This document shows, piece by piece, positions 22,744 to 34,649 of a stretch of DNA of 64,000 nt (position 1 is the first letter of the stretch; each line of letters opens with the position of its first letter). Source of the stretch: Mucor racemosus (Eukaryota > Mucoromycota > Mucoromycetes > Mucorales > Mucoraceae). Where the stretch lies: contig JAPEHQ010000011.1 of assembly GCA_027405735.1 (NCBI GenBank), positions 1,736,001-1,800,000 on the forward strand, in the 5' to 3' direction. The notes beneath the pieces were generated by a model. It did not search any database. It was not told the DNA's origin and was given only the letters and a program-made list of their open reading frames with translations. Position numbers and translations under genes: made by a program.

Positions 22744-24330
22744 CTATTTTCCTTCAGTTGAAACCTTTGCTAAACGTTGAGCTAAAGCTGCTTTAAATTC
22801 ATCATTTTGAGTTGGTGCAGTTGTTGTACTACTATTACTGCCAACAGGAGCAGGAGGTTTGGGTACAGGTCGAGGTGGTACAATAGGAACTTGTGATTGT
22901 GGTGGTGGCGGACCACCATTCCAGGTAGTTCTCGACGCCACATGAAAGTTATCTGTTTCCTCTTTTGATAATCCATCAGTGGAACCACCTTCATGAATAC
23001 AACGAGTGATATAATTGAAAAAATCCGTCGATGCTACAATGCGAGGGTGAGGATGTTTGGAAGAATGTTCTAAAAGTGCTAATGGCGGTATAGCATCAAA
23101 AATGGCAGCTTCAATCAATGTGATCTGATAAGCAATGACATGAGCTTGAAATTGTAAAATACTTGGTATCGTAGCTGCGCTCATGTAAATTGTACGAACA
23201 CCATTTAAAGTAACCTTTAATTCTGTCAATACTTTTAAATATTGTGCAATCATCTGGTCCAGGTTATCTTCAGTCATTGCATCAAGTGCCTGGCCTTGAG
23301 AAATTGCTTGTTTACGAGCTCTACAATTACGAATCTTTTCTTCTAATTCATCCACTTTTTGTTGTAATACTCGATGAGTGGTGAGGAGTGGCGGTGCAGG
23401 AATCAAAGGAATATGATCTGTATTCATAGTACTAGAGGATGGTGCTAAACTATCACCGGCGTTTGTTTGTGCCGGTACAAGATAATCAGGATCAATTTCT
23501 CCCTCAGCGACGATGCGAACATTTGCAATATGTTTGGTATTTTCTGTGGAGTATTCTGTAAATGGTCTTGGTGATATCTGTGATGTACTGATATTACTAT
23601 GAGGAAGTGGTGGTAAACTAGTAGGTCGACTTTCATAAGCACGAGGTCTAATTATCGGTGGTTCTTGTTGGTATGAATTGTCTATTAGGGCAAGTATTAA
23701 TAATTAAGTCTGACTAAAAAAGTAATTATATATATATATATAATTTACCCGGCAATTCAGTTTCAATAATGGCAATGTTAGTGGCGGGTGGTTTAGCAGT
23801 TGTGGTATGAATCGTAGTTGTATTTGTAGTTGTAACAGTAGGAGAAGGTACTTTGGGCTTTGGTGGCACAACAGGCTTTTGCATTCTCGAAGGTTTTGGA
23901 GGCAAAGGAGGACGTTTTTGATCACCGGTTGCCTGTCTACTAATAGGATTGTATGTTGCAGGTGAATGTGTTTCGATAATATTCTCTATATGTTGTAAAC
24001 ATGTTTTGATTGATGATAAAAGAGAAGTATATTGCTTTGGACTTGAAATAATGGCTATATATACATATATATAATAATAAAAAAAAGCAACTTAGTTTCT
24101 AATTTATAAGCAATTTCAATCTAGAATTTACAAGAATGTACAAATTTGATTTCATTTAATGCTTGAATTGCTTTTTGACTGGTTGAAGTAAATAAAAAAT
24201 AAGCTTCCTATTAATGTTTTTAGTTTAAATTTGCTTTGAAAAAGACTGATTTCTTGTTTACTTTTATTTGTCCTTTATCTTCCAGTTCAATAGCTAATGT
24301 AATATCTTTTTGTATTTCCTCTTCTGACAT
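22744..24330 (-). CDS. MIT-like plus partial RasGEF-like domain protein
   Basis: Four exons (24330-24262, 24207-24132, 24054-23749, 23681-22744) give 462 aa. The N terminus (ITLAIELEDKGQIKEAYFLF and following helices to about residue 80) resembles an MIT-type three-helix bundle, which in known proteins contacts ESCRT-III tails. A Pro-rich linker follows with PPLPPKP and VVPPKPK, which could bind SH3 domains. Residues about 250-310 are coiled-coil-like. Then comes a stretch reading AYQITLIEAAIFDAIPPLAL...FFNYITRCIHE, matching only the first part of a RasGEF (Cdc25) catalytic domain. The rest of the domain is absent, replaced by a Pro-rich tail and a short C-terminal helix, so exchange activity is doubtful. 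An endosomal adaptor role is a guess. The intron choices keep one continuous frame. Confidence 0.7.
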
Positions 24331-25844
24331 TATTTATAACAAAAAAAAAACTCGAGCCTTTTAATGCCAAGCCTTTTTTTTTATTTTTATCTATATGAAT
24401 TGGTGTATTTTGTTTAATTAAAGAGCAAAGAAAGAAAACAAAAAGATAAATAATAATAATAAAAAAAAAGATGCTTAATAGGAAAAAGAGAAGGGAAAAG
24501 GAAAAAGAAAAAGAAAAAGAAAAAAAAACTCGGGGAGAAAATTGTATAAAAATACACCCAGACACAAATTGCACTACTTGGGATAATTTTCATGTTTATT
24601 TCTATCAAATAGAAATATAATTTGTGTATCAAAAATACTATTATACACCATAAGGAATACAGAGACATTTTTTATTTCATGATTTTATCTCATCAATTGA
24701 ATAAAGCACTTAATTTTGCGCATTAATTGGTCATTGTGTACACATGTAATGATTTATTATCTAATGCAACATTTGTTTGATGTTGAACGAAACCACAACA
24801 CTTTGTAACCTTGATACAAATCTCCCGTTTTGAGAAATACATATAAAAATGCGGGATAAAATTTGTGATTTCTCGTTTTTTTGCTTTCACCCGATTCCGT
24901 TTTAGGTGAGGGAAGGGTGTCGCCTGGTGAAAATCCCCTCTTTTCTGGGCAAATAGAAGCTACTTTTGATAGTTATTATTGCTTACATGTGCTTATCATA
25001 ACTCGGAACAACTTGAATTTCGGAAAAAGAACGATTCGTAAAGGTTTAATTTTAAAAAATACATTGCATATACATGTACATCTCTCAGGACAACCTAGTA
25101 ACAGCAATGATTATCGGTGTTTATCAATTGATTTTGATCAATTCGATATTGAGGAACCCAGTGAAACACATTATTAACATTTTAAAAGAAATGATGATTA
25201 CTCAAGGCGACAAGAAAGGCCCAATATACCGTAAACAATCAATAATGATTTCCAATGTAAATCTCTCAGGAACAAATAATTGTGGTCTCTTTATCTCTAT
25301 GAAATCCAGCGAATCAATGGAATTGATGTCAGAGAACTCGATTATACCAATAGAAGTCTGGTATTAAAAAATCAAAGCCAAGAAATTGGTGATATTATAA
25401 GAAAAAGCGATACCAAGGAATAGTAATTAGCGTCGAATCCCTGGGCAAAAACAGCTCGAATTCATTTGATCCGACGTTTGAGAATTCTACAGAAAACCAA
25501 AATTGGTAGTAATCTCAAAAGAGTTTTGTGATTTTATAACCAGGAGCCATTGTGTCATCTTACTGTTGTAACTTGAACCTACAAATCATGGTGGCGTGAG
25601 AAAGTTGAAAAATATACCAACTTGTTAAAAGTCTCATAATTTTTTTAACTTTATCATATAAAAATTAAATGAATATATATGTGTGTGTGAATGAAGATTC
25701 AAATAATAATCTATGTAAATTTGATGTATTTATATTAGCTATTGAACCAGGGTAAATCCTTTAAAGATGATAAAATGTTTATTTTTACAGCCTTGCCGAA
25801 TTGAAGCACCGAATACATTTTCTCGGGGCGATAATCAGTTGTTT
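24331..25844. other. Intergenic between two minus-strand genes
   Basis: Holds the promoter side of the MIT-like gene (purine-rich strand with AAAAAGAAAAAG runs at 24480-24530) and the 3' flank of the next gene. Two overlapping plus-strand frames (24881-25367) lack a plausible start context or family motif. Two partly similar CTCTCAGGA-containing segments at 25081 and 25263 were noted. Confidence 0.4.
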
Positions 25845-26669
25845 TTAGAAAAGCAAACAATAAGCCATAGCGTAAGTTAATGTAAAATGAGCAGTTCTAG
25901 AATGACCACCACTTCTATCTAAAAACCAAGTAAAACCAATGATATCTATGAATAACAAAAGTGCCATTACATCAAAGATGGTCTCCGATTTTTCTTCAAG
26001 ATAAGCAGGGATGTCAGATTTAGCTATATTAGAAAGTAATGATTAAATAAAGATTCCAGTAACAATGATAAATGTTGTCACTAGTACTTACTTTTGCTTA
26101 TTAGATATTTTGCATCGTCTAAAACGAGCGTATAGAGAATGATATCATACGTTTAATTTTAGTTACAATGGCAGATTTATAATGATTCCAAACTTACCAG
26201 ATTCTCCTCTTGGTGTTACAATGTCCCACATAGTGTGTTGTTCTTCCCCTTCTTCTGTTTCAATCCAACCTTCCTTTGGTAGCAGCAATACTTTAGGTTT
26301 AGCTTGAAAACATTTTGGTTGATTAATCCGAATCTCAAGTGATTGATCCATGGATATGTCTGAAGAATTCTCGATGATGTTAAAAAGGTTTGCAAATATC
26401 GTATTCGCATTTAAAATAGAATTATTGGTAAAAGAGTTTAATGTGTGTGTTAATCTGTTTGTGGGATTTGGAGGGGTAGTAAAAGATAATTGCAATTGCG
26501 TATTTGGGAAACTAGACATTGAAAAAGGAGCATAAAGCAAAATGATCGCAAATATAGGCAACAACATGCCTGAAAATAAAAAGCGTAATAAACTCATCAA
26601 ATAAAGATGAACAACCATTGCAAAATGTTTATAAATTTTTATAGTTTTAAATGAATTGAATGTCTCCAT
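25845..26669 (-). CDS. Hypothetical two-TM membrane protein
   Basis: Exons 26669-26198, 26118-26092 (a 27-nt exon) and 26023-25845 encode 225 aa in one frame. A strong membrane segment (FLFSGMLLPIFAIILLYAP) lies near residues 30-50. A polar, Asn/Thr-rich domain follows with sequons NNS and NSS. A second hydrophobic segment (FDVMALLLFIDIIGFTWFL) is near the C terminus. The polar region contains EIRINQPKCFQAKPKVLLLP and looks luminal or periplasm-facing with both ends anchored, by inference. I do not recognise the family; the layout is loosely reminiscent of seipin-like ER proteins, but no diagnostic motif supports that. The gene's ATG lies only about 30 bases downstream (on its own strand) of the end of the universal-stress gene. 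Confidence 0.65.
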
Positions 26670-26703
26670 TGTATATTTTCATTGTTTTAGCATATAACGT
26701 TTA

Positions 26704-27739
26704 TCAAGTACACGAGAAAATTGTGAGTGTCTTTCTAACTCTTTTGGATAAACATTGGTTTTTCAATTTCACATGTTGCTGGTGATGATTGTCTTGCTTT
26801 ACAAGATCAAGAGAAATAGAGGAAGCACTTGGCTCTTTATTATCTGGTTGTCGTCTTTTTTGTAATTTATCTCTGACAATTACCACGGGTATAGTTGAAT
26901 GTTTGAGTCTATACTTAAATATACCAGCACCAGAATAAGCATGCTTATATTTCGTTTTATTTCTTGATCCAACAACTAGCATTGAAGGTTGATACATTCT
27001 CATCTATACACAGAGGTTTTTAAGTAATAACATCTAATTTTCATGCACTAATATCATCTACCATCTCCTCTAAAGCAAATTCAGGTCTACCAAAAGTTAA
27101 TTCTACCACCATACTAATCTAAAATTTCGAATATATTATAAGTAATGTTGTTTATATGCATGAATATCTAGGTTACATTGTCCCCTTGGTGCGATTCTAC
27201 TATCCAATTCATTATTTCCTGTGCTTTATCTTTTGGTTGTAATTCTTCAGAATCTGTATGATATTATATAAGGTGCACAATTCTTTTTGTATTACATATT
27301 TTTACCTATTGAATGACATTGTGAATAAACACCAACCACAACAATTTCATCTCCTTCATCCACAAGGTTCTACATATAATGCATAAAACTTTAACTTTAA
27401 ATGTGTAACATGTGTCTATATGCATTATATTACCGTTAATGCAAAGATAAGCGGCTCAATCTTATTACTGTCTAAATCGATTGCCACAATAAATGTACGA
27501 GATCTTCTTGTTCTTTCAAAATCTCTGCTACATTGCTTTAATGTGTAAGAATGAAAAGCAGGCGAGATATTGGTTACATTATCAAATGAAACTCTTCTTT
27601 GGTATGTTCTTGTACTGTCATACGATGATTGGATTGAATGGCGCGATTCTAATGACAATGATGAAGTCTGTTTATTCAATTTTGAATCTAAAGAAGGTTC
27701 TGTAATAAGTACTTTTCTTGATTTATTATCTGTAATCAT
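26704..27739 (-). CDS. Universal stress protein (UspA family)
   Basis: Five exons (27739-27434, 27369-27306, 27253-27177, 27118-27062, 27003-26704) give 267 aa. After a Ser-rich 80-residue N-terminal extension the UspA fold begins at RTFIVAIDLDSNKIEPLIFA (strand 1 and helix 1), continues with NLVDEGDEIVVVGVY (strand 2), a DKAQEIMNWI helix, and MRMYQPSMLVVGSRNKTKY (strand 4 and nucleotide loop), and ends with a KHSTIPVVIVRD strand. The usual ATP loop G-2X-G-9X-G(S/T) is altered, since only the first GSR and a later SGAG remain, so nucleotide binding is uncertain. In fungi such proteins are soluble and stress-linked. The intron sizes of 52-64 nt match the rest of the window. Confidence 0.88.
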
Positions 27740-28059
27740 TGTTGTTTTATAAATAAAAAGAGGATTCTTAATAGTTTCCGATATAAAAATATAAAAAAAA
27801 AGTCTATAATAATGTTTATTTGTTTGTTTGTATGCATGTTTTGTTTATAATGACACAGACATAAAATATAGAAAAATACATTTTTAGGTAGTATTTTATT
27901 ATTAAAAATTTACAATTCTGTTATACAATATATAAGATGAGCGAGTAGCAAAAGAGGAAAATCGATTTGTTATGATAGTTTAAGCTATATGAGATTAAAG
28001 GAGCAATTGTTTTCTTTTCTTTTTATGATTATTGAATGTTATTAGTTGAATATGTCATA

Positions 28060-28115
28060 TTATTGATGAAATTGTTGCTGTAACTGCCATAATTCAGTTG
28101 ATTGTGGCTGTTGTA

Positions 28116-28150
<35 letters not shown>

Positions 28151-29165
28151 AATTGTGGCTGTTGGGTTAATGGAGATACTGCATTACCAAATGGTGCTTG
28201 CTTTAATTTAGCGATATGCGAATGTTCAATATGATATTTCAACCCATTCAAATTTTTATAACGTTTGTTACAATATCCAATAGTACACATGTATGGCTTT
28301 TGTGCATCTCTTTCTGCATCACTTAAAGTATCTTCCTCTGAATGTCCATGCATTTGATGGTATTTAAGTCCATTGGGATTTTTATAAGCCTTATCGCAAC
28401 CTTCAATAGGACATTTATAAGGCTTATCTTGACCATCATCTACTTGAAATGATTAATACTCACACAATAATAGCCAACATTTGTACATACCACATGTTTG
28501 ATATAATGCTTCAGATCTAAAATAATGTAAACTATCATGTGCTGCTGTAGCTGTATTAGTATTCACCAATGCAGGTAAAGCTTGCTTCAAAATATCTTCA
28601 GTATGTTGACTTTGAGGGCTCATAATTGGGGTTGATACCACTTCACTGGTGATTACAGCAGCTGCGGGAGCGGGGCTAACTACTGGAGTTGGGACCCGTA
28701 TTTCATTATTCTTTCGAATTAATGGACTACTAGTAAGCGCAGCGAGTTCATGAGGTTGAGTAGGTAAAGTAGTAGGGAATGCATCGACATCTTCCATCAT
28801 CATGTCATCAATATCTTCTTCTTCTTTTGGCTCTGGTTCTTCTTCAATGGGTGCATGATGATGTTCTTCGTAATGATGTAACAATTCATGTAGATCTTGA
28901 ACTCGAGTACCGCAGCAGACGAGATCACTACAGAAAGCAGATTCTAACTCTCTTTGATGTACAAAACTATCCCTATGTTGAAATAAAGCGGGCATTGTAT
29001 GTGATGAAGGTGAATAAGACATTGCTGAAGCTCCATTTCCGCTGCTATAATTTCAATCAATTTTAATCATCATTGACAACTCCTACTAGGGATATTTTTA
29101 TTTGTTTCGGAAACTTACATGGATTGTTTACGTTTGAAGCTTATATTTATATTTTGTGATGCCAT
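28060..29165 (-). CDS. Sfp1-like C2H2 zinc-finger regulator
   Basis: Exons 29165-29119, 29044-28491 and 28439-28060 encode 326 aa. The start ATG is in a short first exon (15 codons plus two bases) that joins in frame. The protein has a His-rich segment (HHYEEHHH), an acidic region EEEPEPKEEEDIDD that could activate transcription, and two split C2H2 fingers. Finger 1 uses Cys210, Cys215, His228 and His233, with KAYKNPNGLKYH. Finger 2 uses Cys252, Cys257, His270 and His275, with KRYKNLNGLKYH. The paired YKN.NGLKYH signature is that of Sfp1, which in yeast controls ribosome-biogenesis and ribosomal-protein genes. The C terminus is a polyglutamine tract. It is a nuclear factor, divergently placed from the WOPR gene. 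Confidence 0.88.
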
Positions 29166-31588
29166 TGAAATTTATTTGCTAATTAAAAAACTATATGTAT
29201 ATGCTCTTTTCTTTTGATAAGAAAAAAAAAATAAAAAAAAAAGAGTAAAGAAGAGAAACCGAGAAAGCTAAATTATGAAAAGACAAGTTTCGGTTTTGGT
29301 TTCAAATGTGGAAGAAAAAAAACGAAAAAAAGTGACAGGTTTGATGTGGTCAATTAACACTGAATCATCGGCACCAATTATATCATATACAAGTTACACA
29401 AAATGCTATTATTTCAACTATATATGGCATCTCTGACTAATTGCAATTTCTGATTTTTCATCATACAAAACATCTTTTAAATGTGGAATACATAATTTGC
29501 TTATAAATTCTAAAACAGCAATACATTGAATAATAAGCTTGGAGTGGAGCGAGCAATTGGAGCATATAAACAGAGATGTTATAAAAACTGCTCAATGAGG
29601 TCATTCCAGACGATTTCATTGAAGAGCCGCCTCTAAATCACATAAGGAAACGTAAAAGAAAAACATGAAATCAATGTTAAAATATCACATTGAACTTGAA
29701 TCAAAATGGCAGATCAACTAATATAAATATATTCAATCAAATGTATGATTATCAGCTGAACAAAATGTATATACAGTGTTTGTTTATCTGCGTAAATGTG
29801 TGTATCGGTATGCCTATAAATAGAGTAACTGATGACTAAAACAATTGTACGTATAGTATTTGCAAATGTTTCTCAAGTAAAAAAGAAAAACGAATATATT
29901 TGTAATGTAAATAGTAATGTATTCCAGAAAATATTATTACTGTTTTTTAATGCAGTAAATGTAAATATTATGCATCAGCAAAATTCAGTAAAAATGCGAG
30001 ATGATTTCAAAATTTGAATATGTACATATTAATTGCATTCTTTTTGATTTTATATAAAGTACAAATAAAGCAAAAACAAAGATCATTGACTTGATCCAAC
30101 ACCCCCCAAACCCCACTTCTGAAAAAAGTCCGGAATCTTCAGTAGGACATGTAACCTTTGTGTCAGAGATAAAATATTACGTTTTTTTTTTTAAAAAAAA
30201 AAGCATATCTGTGAATTTAATCTAATCCGATTTTATAGTTTTTATGCGTAAAGGAATAAGAAAAAAAAAGACATCTTGATTTGATACATGTAAGGTTGAT
30301 GTGACTCATCCATTGCAACAAAATGACCAGGCACCATACATCCAGCACCGTTGCTATGGAAGCAGAAATCAAAATCAAAACTCCCCTAATGCATTAAATT
30401 CCCTAGCAACCAGGGGCATTTTTTTTTCAATAAATCTCCATAGCAACCATAAATCAAAAATATCCAGGTACATGGTTGATTTGTTTTCTACAATTTTATT
30501 TTTATTTATCAGACTAAATCTTTGTACTCCATCTAATGAATTGGGTAAATATGGTGTGTACTACACGCAATTGAATAGCAGGTAAAAGCATAATGGTGGC
30601 GTAATCTGGTTGGAAGACCGCCATCTACTAATATTTGCTATCTTTTGACCATCAAAGCACCTATTACCACTACTGAAAAAAGACAAAATTACAAACTTTT
30701 CAACATTTACACAAATCTAAAAACGTTAAATTGAAAATCATTTGTGCTGATGAAATTGCTACTAAAAACAAAGAAATACCCGCCACTATACCTAGTATGG
30801 GCACAAAGATATATAGGTGGTATGATTTTGTAAAATCAATGATATCCAACCCCTGCGTCGTTCAAAACAGTTGTTATTATGCGTTCAAACCGGGGCAGCA
30901 AAATCAATTTCGTTTAAAAAAGCGCTCCAAACGGTGTATTGATATTTAGTTTATTATAAATGTGAGAAAAAAAAAGAAAGAATATATATAATATATAGCA
31001 TATAGAATCTGGGGTACATTCGACAATGTTTCTTTTTTTGAACATTTTGTATTGCAATGACTAATAAACCGCTGTATTCAGGAAAATGTCATTTATTTTT
31101 TTGCTTGTTGAACCAACAAAACAAAAAAAAGAATGGAAGGCCTATAAAAGGGAATAGATGTCTCTAACTACAGTGAATAAAGATACAACATTTCTTCAAG
31201 TTGTTTACCTTTGCAATACGGTAAATACTTGTGCCGTTTCTTCTTAAAAAGAGTGTGACATGGCCCCCACTTTTTTTATTTTGTTTAAACAAATCTCTTT
31301 CTTCTCTTTGCTTTCTTCTCTTCCCTCTCTTTCTCTTTGCTTTCTCTTTCTTTTTCTAATTCTCTTTCTCACTACGCTCCTGCTTTTTCCTTGCTTTTTT
31401 ATCTATTCTATTTTACCAAAAAAAAATAGCGAGCATTTTGTTTTATAATATTGAATAACTTCTAGAAGAAATTAAGGAGTTTCTTTCCCCCCCCCATCAC
31501 CCCTTTTTTTTTCTTTTTCACGACTTATATATACATTTGACGTTATAATTTAAAAGAAAAAAAATCAGAAGTTCGAGAATCCAATTTG
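29166..31588. other. Long divergent intergenic region
   Basis: 2.4 kb between two divergently transcribed regulators. Contents seen: purine runs next to the Sfp1-like start, a cluster of GTTGCTA-type half sites at 30350-30447, a strong CTATAAAAGG at 31142-31151, and a long pyrimidine tract at 31270-31400. No coding region is convincing. The size is typical of promoters of fungal developmental regulators. Confidence 0.5.
30350..30447. promoter_or_regulatory. Cluster of RFX-like (X-box) half sites
   Basis: GTTGCTATGGA at 30350-30360, CCCTAGCAAC at 30401-30410 and TCCATAGCAAC at 30437-30447. The first and third are perfect 11-bp inverted repeats of each other and the second differs at the TATG/TAGG position. 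The motif resembles the GTTGCYATGG half of RFX X-boxes. Assignment to RFX is an inference. Confidence 0.35.
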
Positions 31589-31596
31589 TATATAAA
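31589..31596 (+). promoter_or_regulatory. TATA box of WOPR gene
   Basis: TATATAAA, 82 bases before the ATG at 31678. A stronger-looking CTATAAAAGG at 31142-31151 could give an alternative transcript with a long leader. Confidence 0.5.
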
Positions 31597-31677
31597 CATA
31601 TATATCGTCCCTCTTTTTAAAAACACACATTTTATTATCATTTTCTGTACCTAGAAAAAAAAAAAGCAAAAAACGCA

Positions 31678-33368
31678 ATGTTGGTCACAGAAACATTTCA
31701 CGGTTACATTGAAACAACTCAAGATGTATTATTGATCTTTGAAGGTTGTCGTAGAGGATTACTTCCAAGAATATGTAGACGTCTTCAAGAACGTGAGCGT
31801 AAAATGATTAGATCAGGCTCAATTTTTGTATTTGATGAAAGGGAATCAGGTAAAGTGAGGATAAGAAAAGAGATTTCACCAAAAAAAACTAATCAACATT
31901 TCTAGGCATCAAACGTTGGACAGATGGTCGAGTCTGGAGTCCCTCTCGTATCTTAGGCAACTTTTTAATTTATCGAGAATTGGACAAGAAAGCCGGAGAA
32001 AAGAAGACAACTCCAATGAATAATAATAATAATAATACAGACAGAAGAAGCTTTAGTATAGATAGTTCAGTTGATAGAAACAAGGAACGCCAACTCGTTG
32101 GTAGTTTATCGGATTCCTATCGATTTAAAGAAGACGGTCTTATTAAAAAGACAATGTCCATCATTGTAAATGGCGTAGCTCAACATCTCATCTCTTATTA
32201 TGATCCTCAAGAAGTACTTCAAGAGAAATTGCGTGCTCCTTCCTCGGTACCTGAATTAGCAAGCCTTGAAATATCACCCGAACTACTTGTCAAGCAAAAC
32301 TTTAGAATCCCTCCTTTAGTTGAGCCAACATTTGACCAAAACGATCATCATTTAGGTTCTATTACTCCTCCTGAAGCTTCTACTTCTACTGGTTATAGCT
32401 CAAATCGTTCAATGCATCCTTTGCGTAGTATGTCTGTGGGTTCTATTCGCCATGAACAACAACAACAAATGATGTATCATCCATATCAACAACAACAACA
32501 ACAACAGCAACAACAACAACAAAGACCTCAATCTCCTTCTACTAATAACTTTCAACATCCTTTATCTATACCAAATGTATATGGAAATAATAACAACAAT
32601 ACTAATAATACAACAGGATTTCATACTACAAATATGCCATCTCCATCAAGTTTGACATCTTCGCCTAGCACACCTATGCTTTCTCCTTCTCGTTATCAAC
32701 AACAACAGCATCAACATCAACAACAGCAACATCAGCGTCATTATTCGACTTCTTCTGTTTCTTCTACATCGTTACCTAGATTTGATCCTAGAAATTATGC
32801 TGATCCCATGCGACAAGGCTCTTCTTCCTTGGGCCAAATCATGACCTCTGAACAAAGTGAACGTTTTGCTTCCCCTAACCTCGGCCAATTACTGAATCCT
32901 ATCCATCCTCTTAACAATACCAATTCAAATAATGATCCTCCTTCTACTCCCACAGCAGCTGCTAATAATAATGATATATTGCAATCCATGGGTATTCATC
33001 AACATTATGATTATAATTCCTCGACTTTACGTAATTCTATTAGCAGTGCTAGTGGTAGCGGTAGTGGTAATAATAATCATAATGGTAATGGTAATGGTGA
33101 AGTAAAGCTTGAACTTGATACACATAATGGCGGTAGCAACAGTGGTGACAATACCAATACCAATAATCATCATAATCATAGTGGCAGTGGTGGTGGTGGC
33201 GGAGGCGGAGGCGGTGGTGGAGGAGGAGGTGGTGGAAGTGGTATAGATTACATGTACTACCAACGTCCTTTAGCCAACCATCAACAACATTTGCATAATA
33301 ATTTCATGTTTCAACAACAGGATGTTTATTCAAATGTTCAAGATCAAAATGATTTAATGTTAAAATAA
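31678..33368 (+). CDS. WOPR (Gti1/Pac2 family) transcription regulator
   Basis: Two exons (31678-31849, 31906-33368) give 544 aa. The WOPR domain fills the N terminus. Box A (residues 1-60) reads ETFHGYIETTQDVLLIFEGC then GLLPRICRRLQERERKMIRS. IKRWTDGRVWSPSRILGNFL with the following IYREL then crosses the intron, and box B (after a short Asn-rich insert) contains KEDGLIKKTMSI and HLISYYDP. This family (Wor1, Ryp1, Gti1, Pac2) binds DNA through the two boxes and switches morphology, spore or virulence programmes. The remaining 400 residues are low complexity: polyglutamine, polyasparagine, Ser/Pro tracts and a glycine run of about 17 near residue 450. The homopolymeric codons are mixed, so the runs are probably maintained at the protein level. 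It is a nuclear factor. Confidence 0.93.
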
Positions 33369-34649
33369 TTTGCTCTCTTTCTTTCTTTATATTGTATTGC
33401 TTCTTTAATCTTTTTTACTTTTCTTTTTCCAAGAAATATTGTATACATATCTTTTTTTTTTTCTTTTTTTTTTCTTTCTATCGGGTAACTTTTTTATTTA
33501 TTTTCTATACGTGTACATTTTGTGTAAGTATTGATTATCTTGATCAGTTAAAAAAAAAATTAAATAAATAAAAAACAGGTTAAATAAATTTACCGAAATT
33601 CACATTTTAGTAAAATAAAATCTACATGTATATGCTATTGCATTTTTACAGGTGGTTTTGATAGTAAAATTCCTATTTTATCCATGCATTTTTTACTATA
33701 AATTATTTTATAATTGCCCATATGTTTCATTTCAAAATGGGCGCCCTCTTTTACATGCCATCGATACCATACAGGTGTACAATATGCTTGTGTTACATAT
33801 ATTTCCATGCACATGATACCAAAAATAAAAATTACCAGGTGTTAATGTTTATATTTGAAACGAGATTTCACATCTAATTAAGTTGCTAAATTTTTAAAGC
33901 AATCTACTGATGTGAAAATACGCAAAAATGCCTTGTTACAAAAGAGGCGCGGAGGAAAGTTGTTTGGCACATGTTACTTGATTTGGAATATGCCAATTTC
34001 TAAAAAAAAAAAAAAAAAAAATGCTACCGCAATTCTTTATGTTTTTTCACATCTAGAATTTCAAATGAGTTCGCTATACACTGCGAAGATTGAATAGATT
34101 AGGTATTAAGGCCTCTGCTTACTCCGAATGCTTATACAGTACTTTGGCAATTTGTACTAGTTTCAAGTGTTTAATTCTATAAATCAAATATATAAAGTTT
34201 CGGCTTGAAAACCAATACTTGTAAGCTAAGCCTGATATCGGAAATCTCGCTAGGTATACTTGCAATATATAGATCAAAATGATAAATCGTTTGCAGACGA
34301 CGGGGTATTATAAGTACTAGAGTAGCTTTTGTTGCGACGATGTGCTAGGACTAACTCTTTGTCATTGAACTTGTTCCTTTTAGGAACATCTTCTAATTAT
34401 AAAAATAGCTTATTAAAGAAGCTAAGCAATTGCATTCCATAATCTTTAAATGTTTCTCTTTCTAATTAATCAGTAAAGAGTAAACACTCACTTTACAAAA
34501 TTCTGTTCAGTTTGATCAAATTTATGACGAATTTTATCAAGTATATAGGGTTGATATACTCGGAAAACATTACACTCCATAAGTTAAAATGGATTTTAAT
34601 AGTTTTTTTTTTTGTAGGTACTACCTCTCGAAAAAAATATTTAAATTCC
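33369..34649. other. Intergenic to inverted-repeat border
   Basis: T-rich 3' flank of the WOPR gene, then AT-rich DNA with an 18-A run at about 34003-34020. No gene was recognised. Confidence 0.5.

Noticed and set aside
24287..24668. Phe/Ser-rich minus-strand ORFs
   Set aside because: They arise from reading A/G-rich promoter tracts and overlap the start of the MIT-like gene in the wrong frame.
24881..25367. Overlapping plus-strand ORFs of 97-98 codons
   Set aside because: No promoter, no family similarity, frames overlap each other, and no splice model joins them sensibly.
33027..33263. Minus-strand ORF rich in Thr, Ile and Met
   Set aside because: Antisense reading of the Asn/Gly repeats of the WOPR gene.
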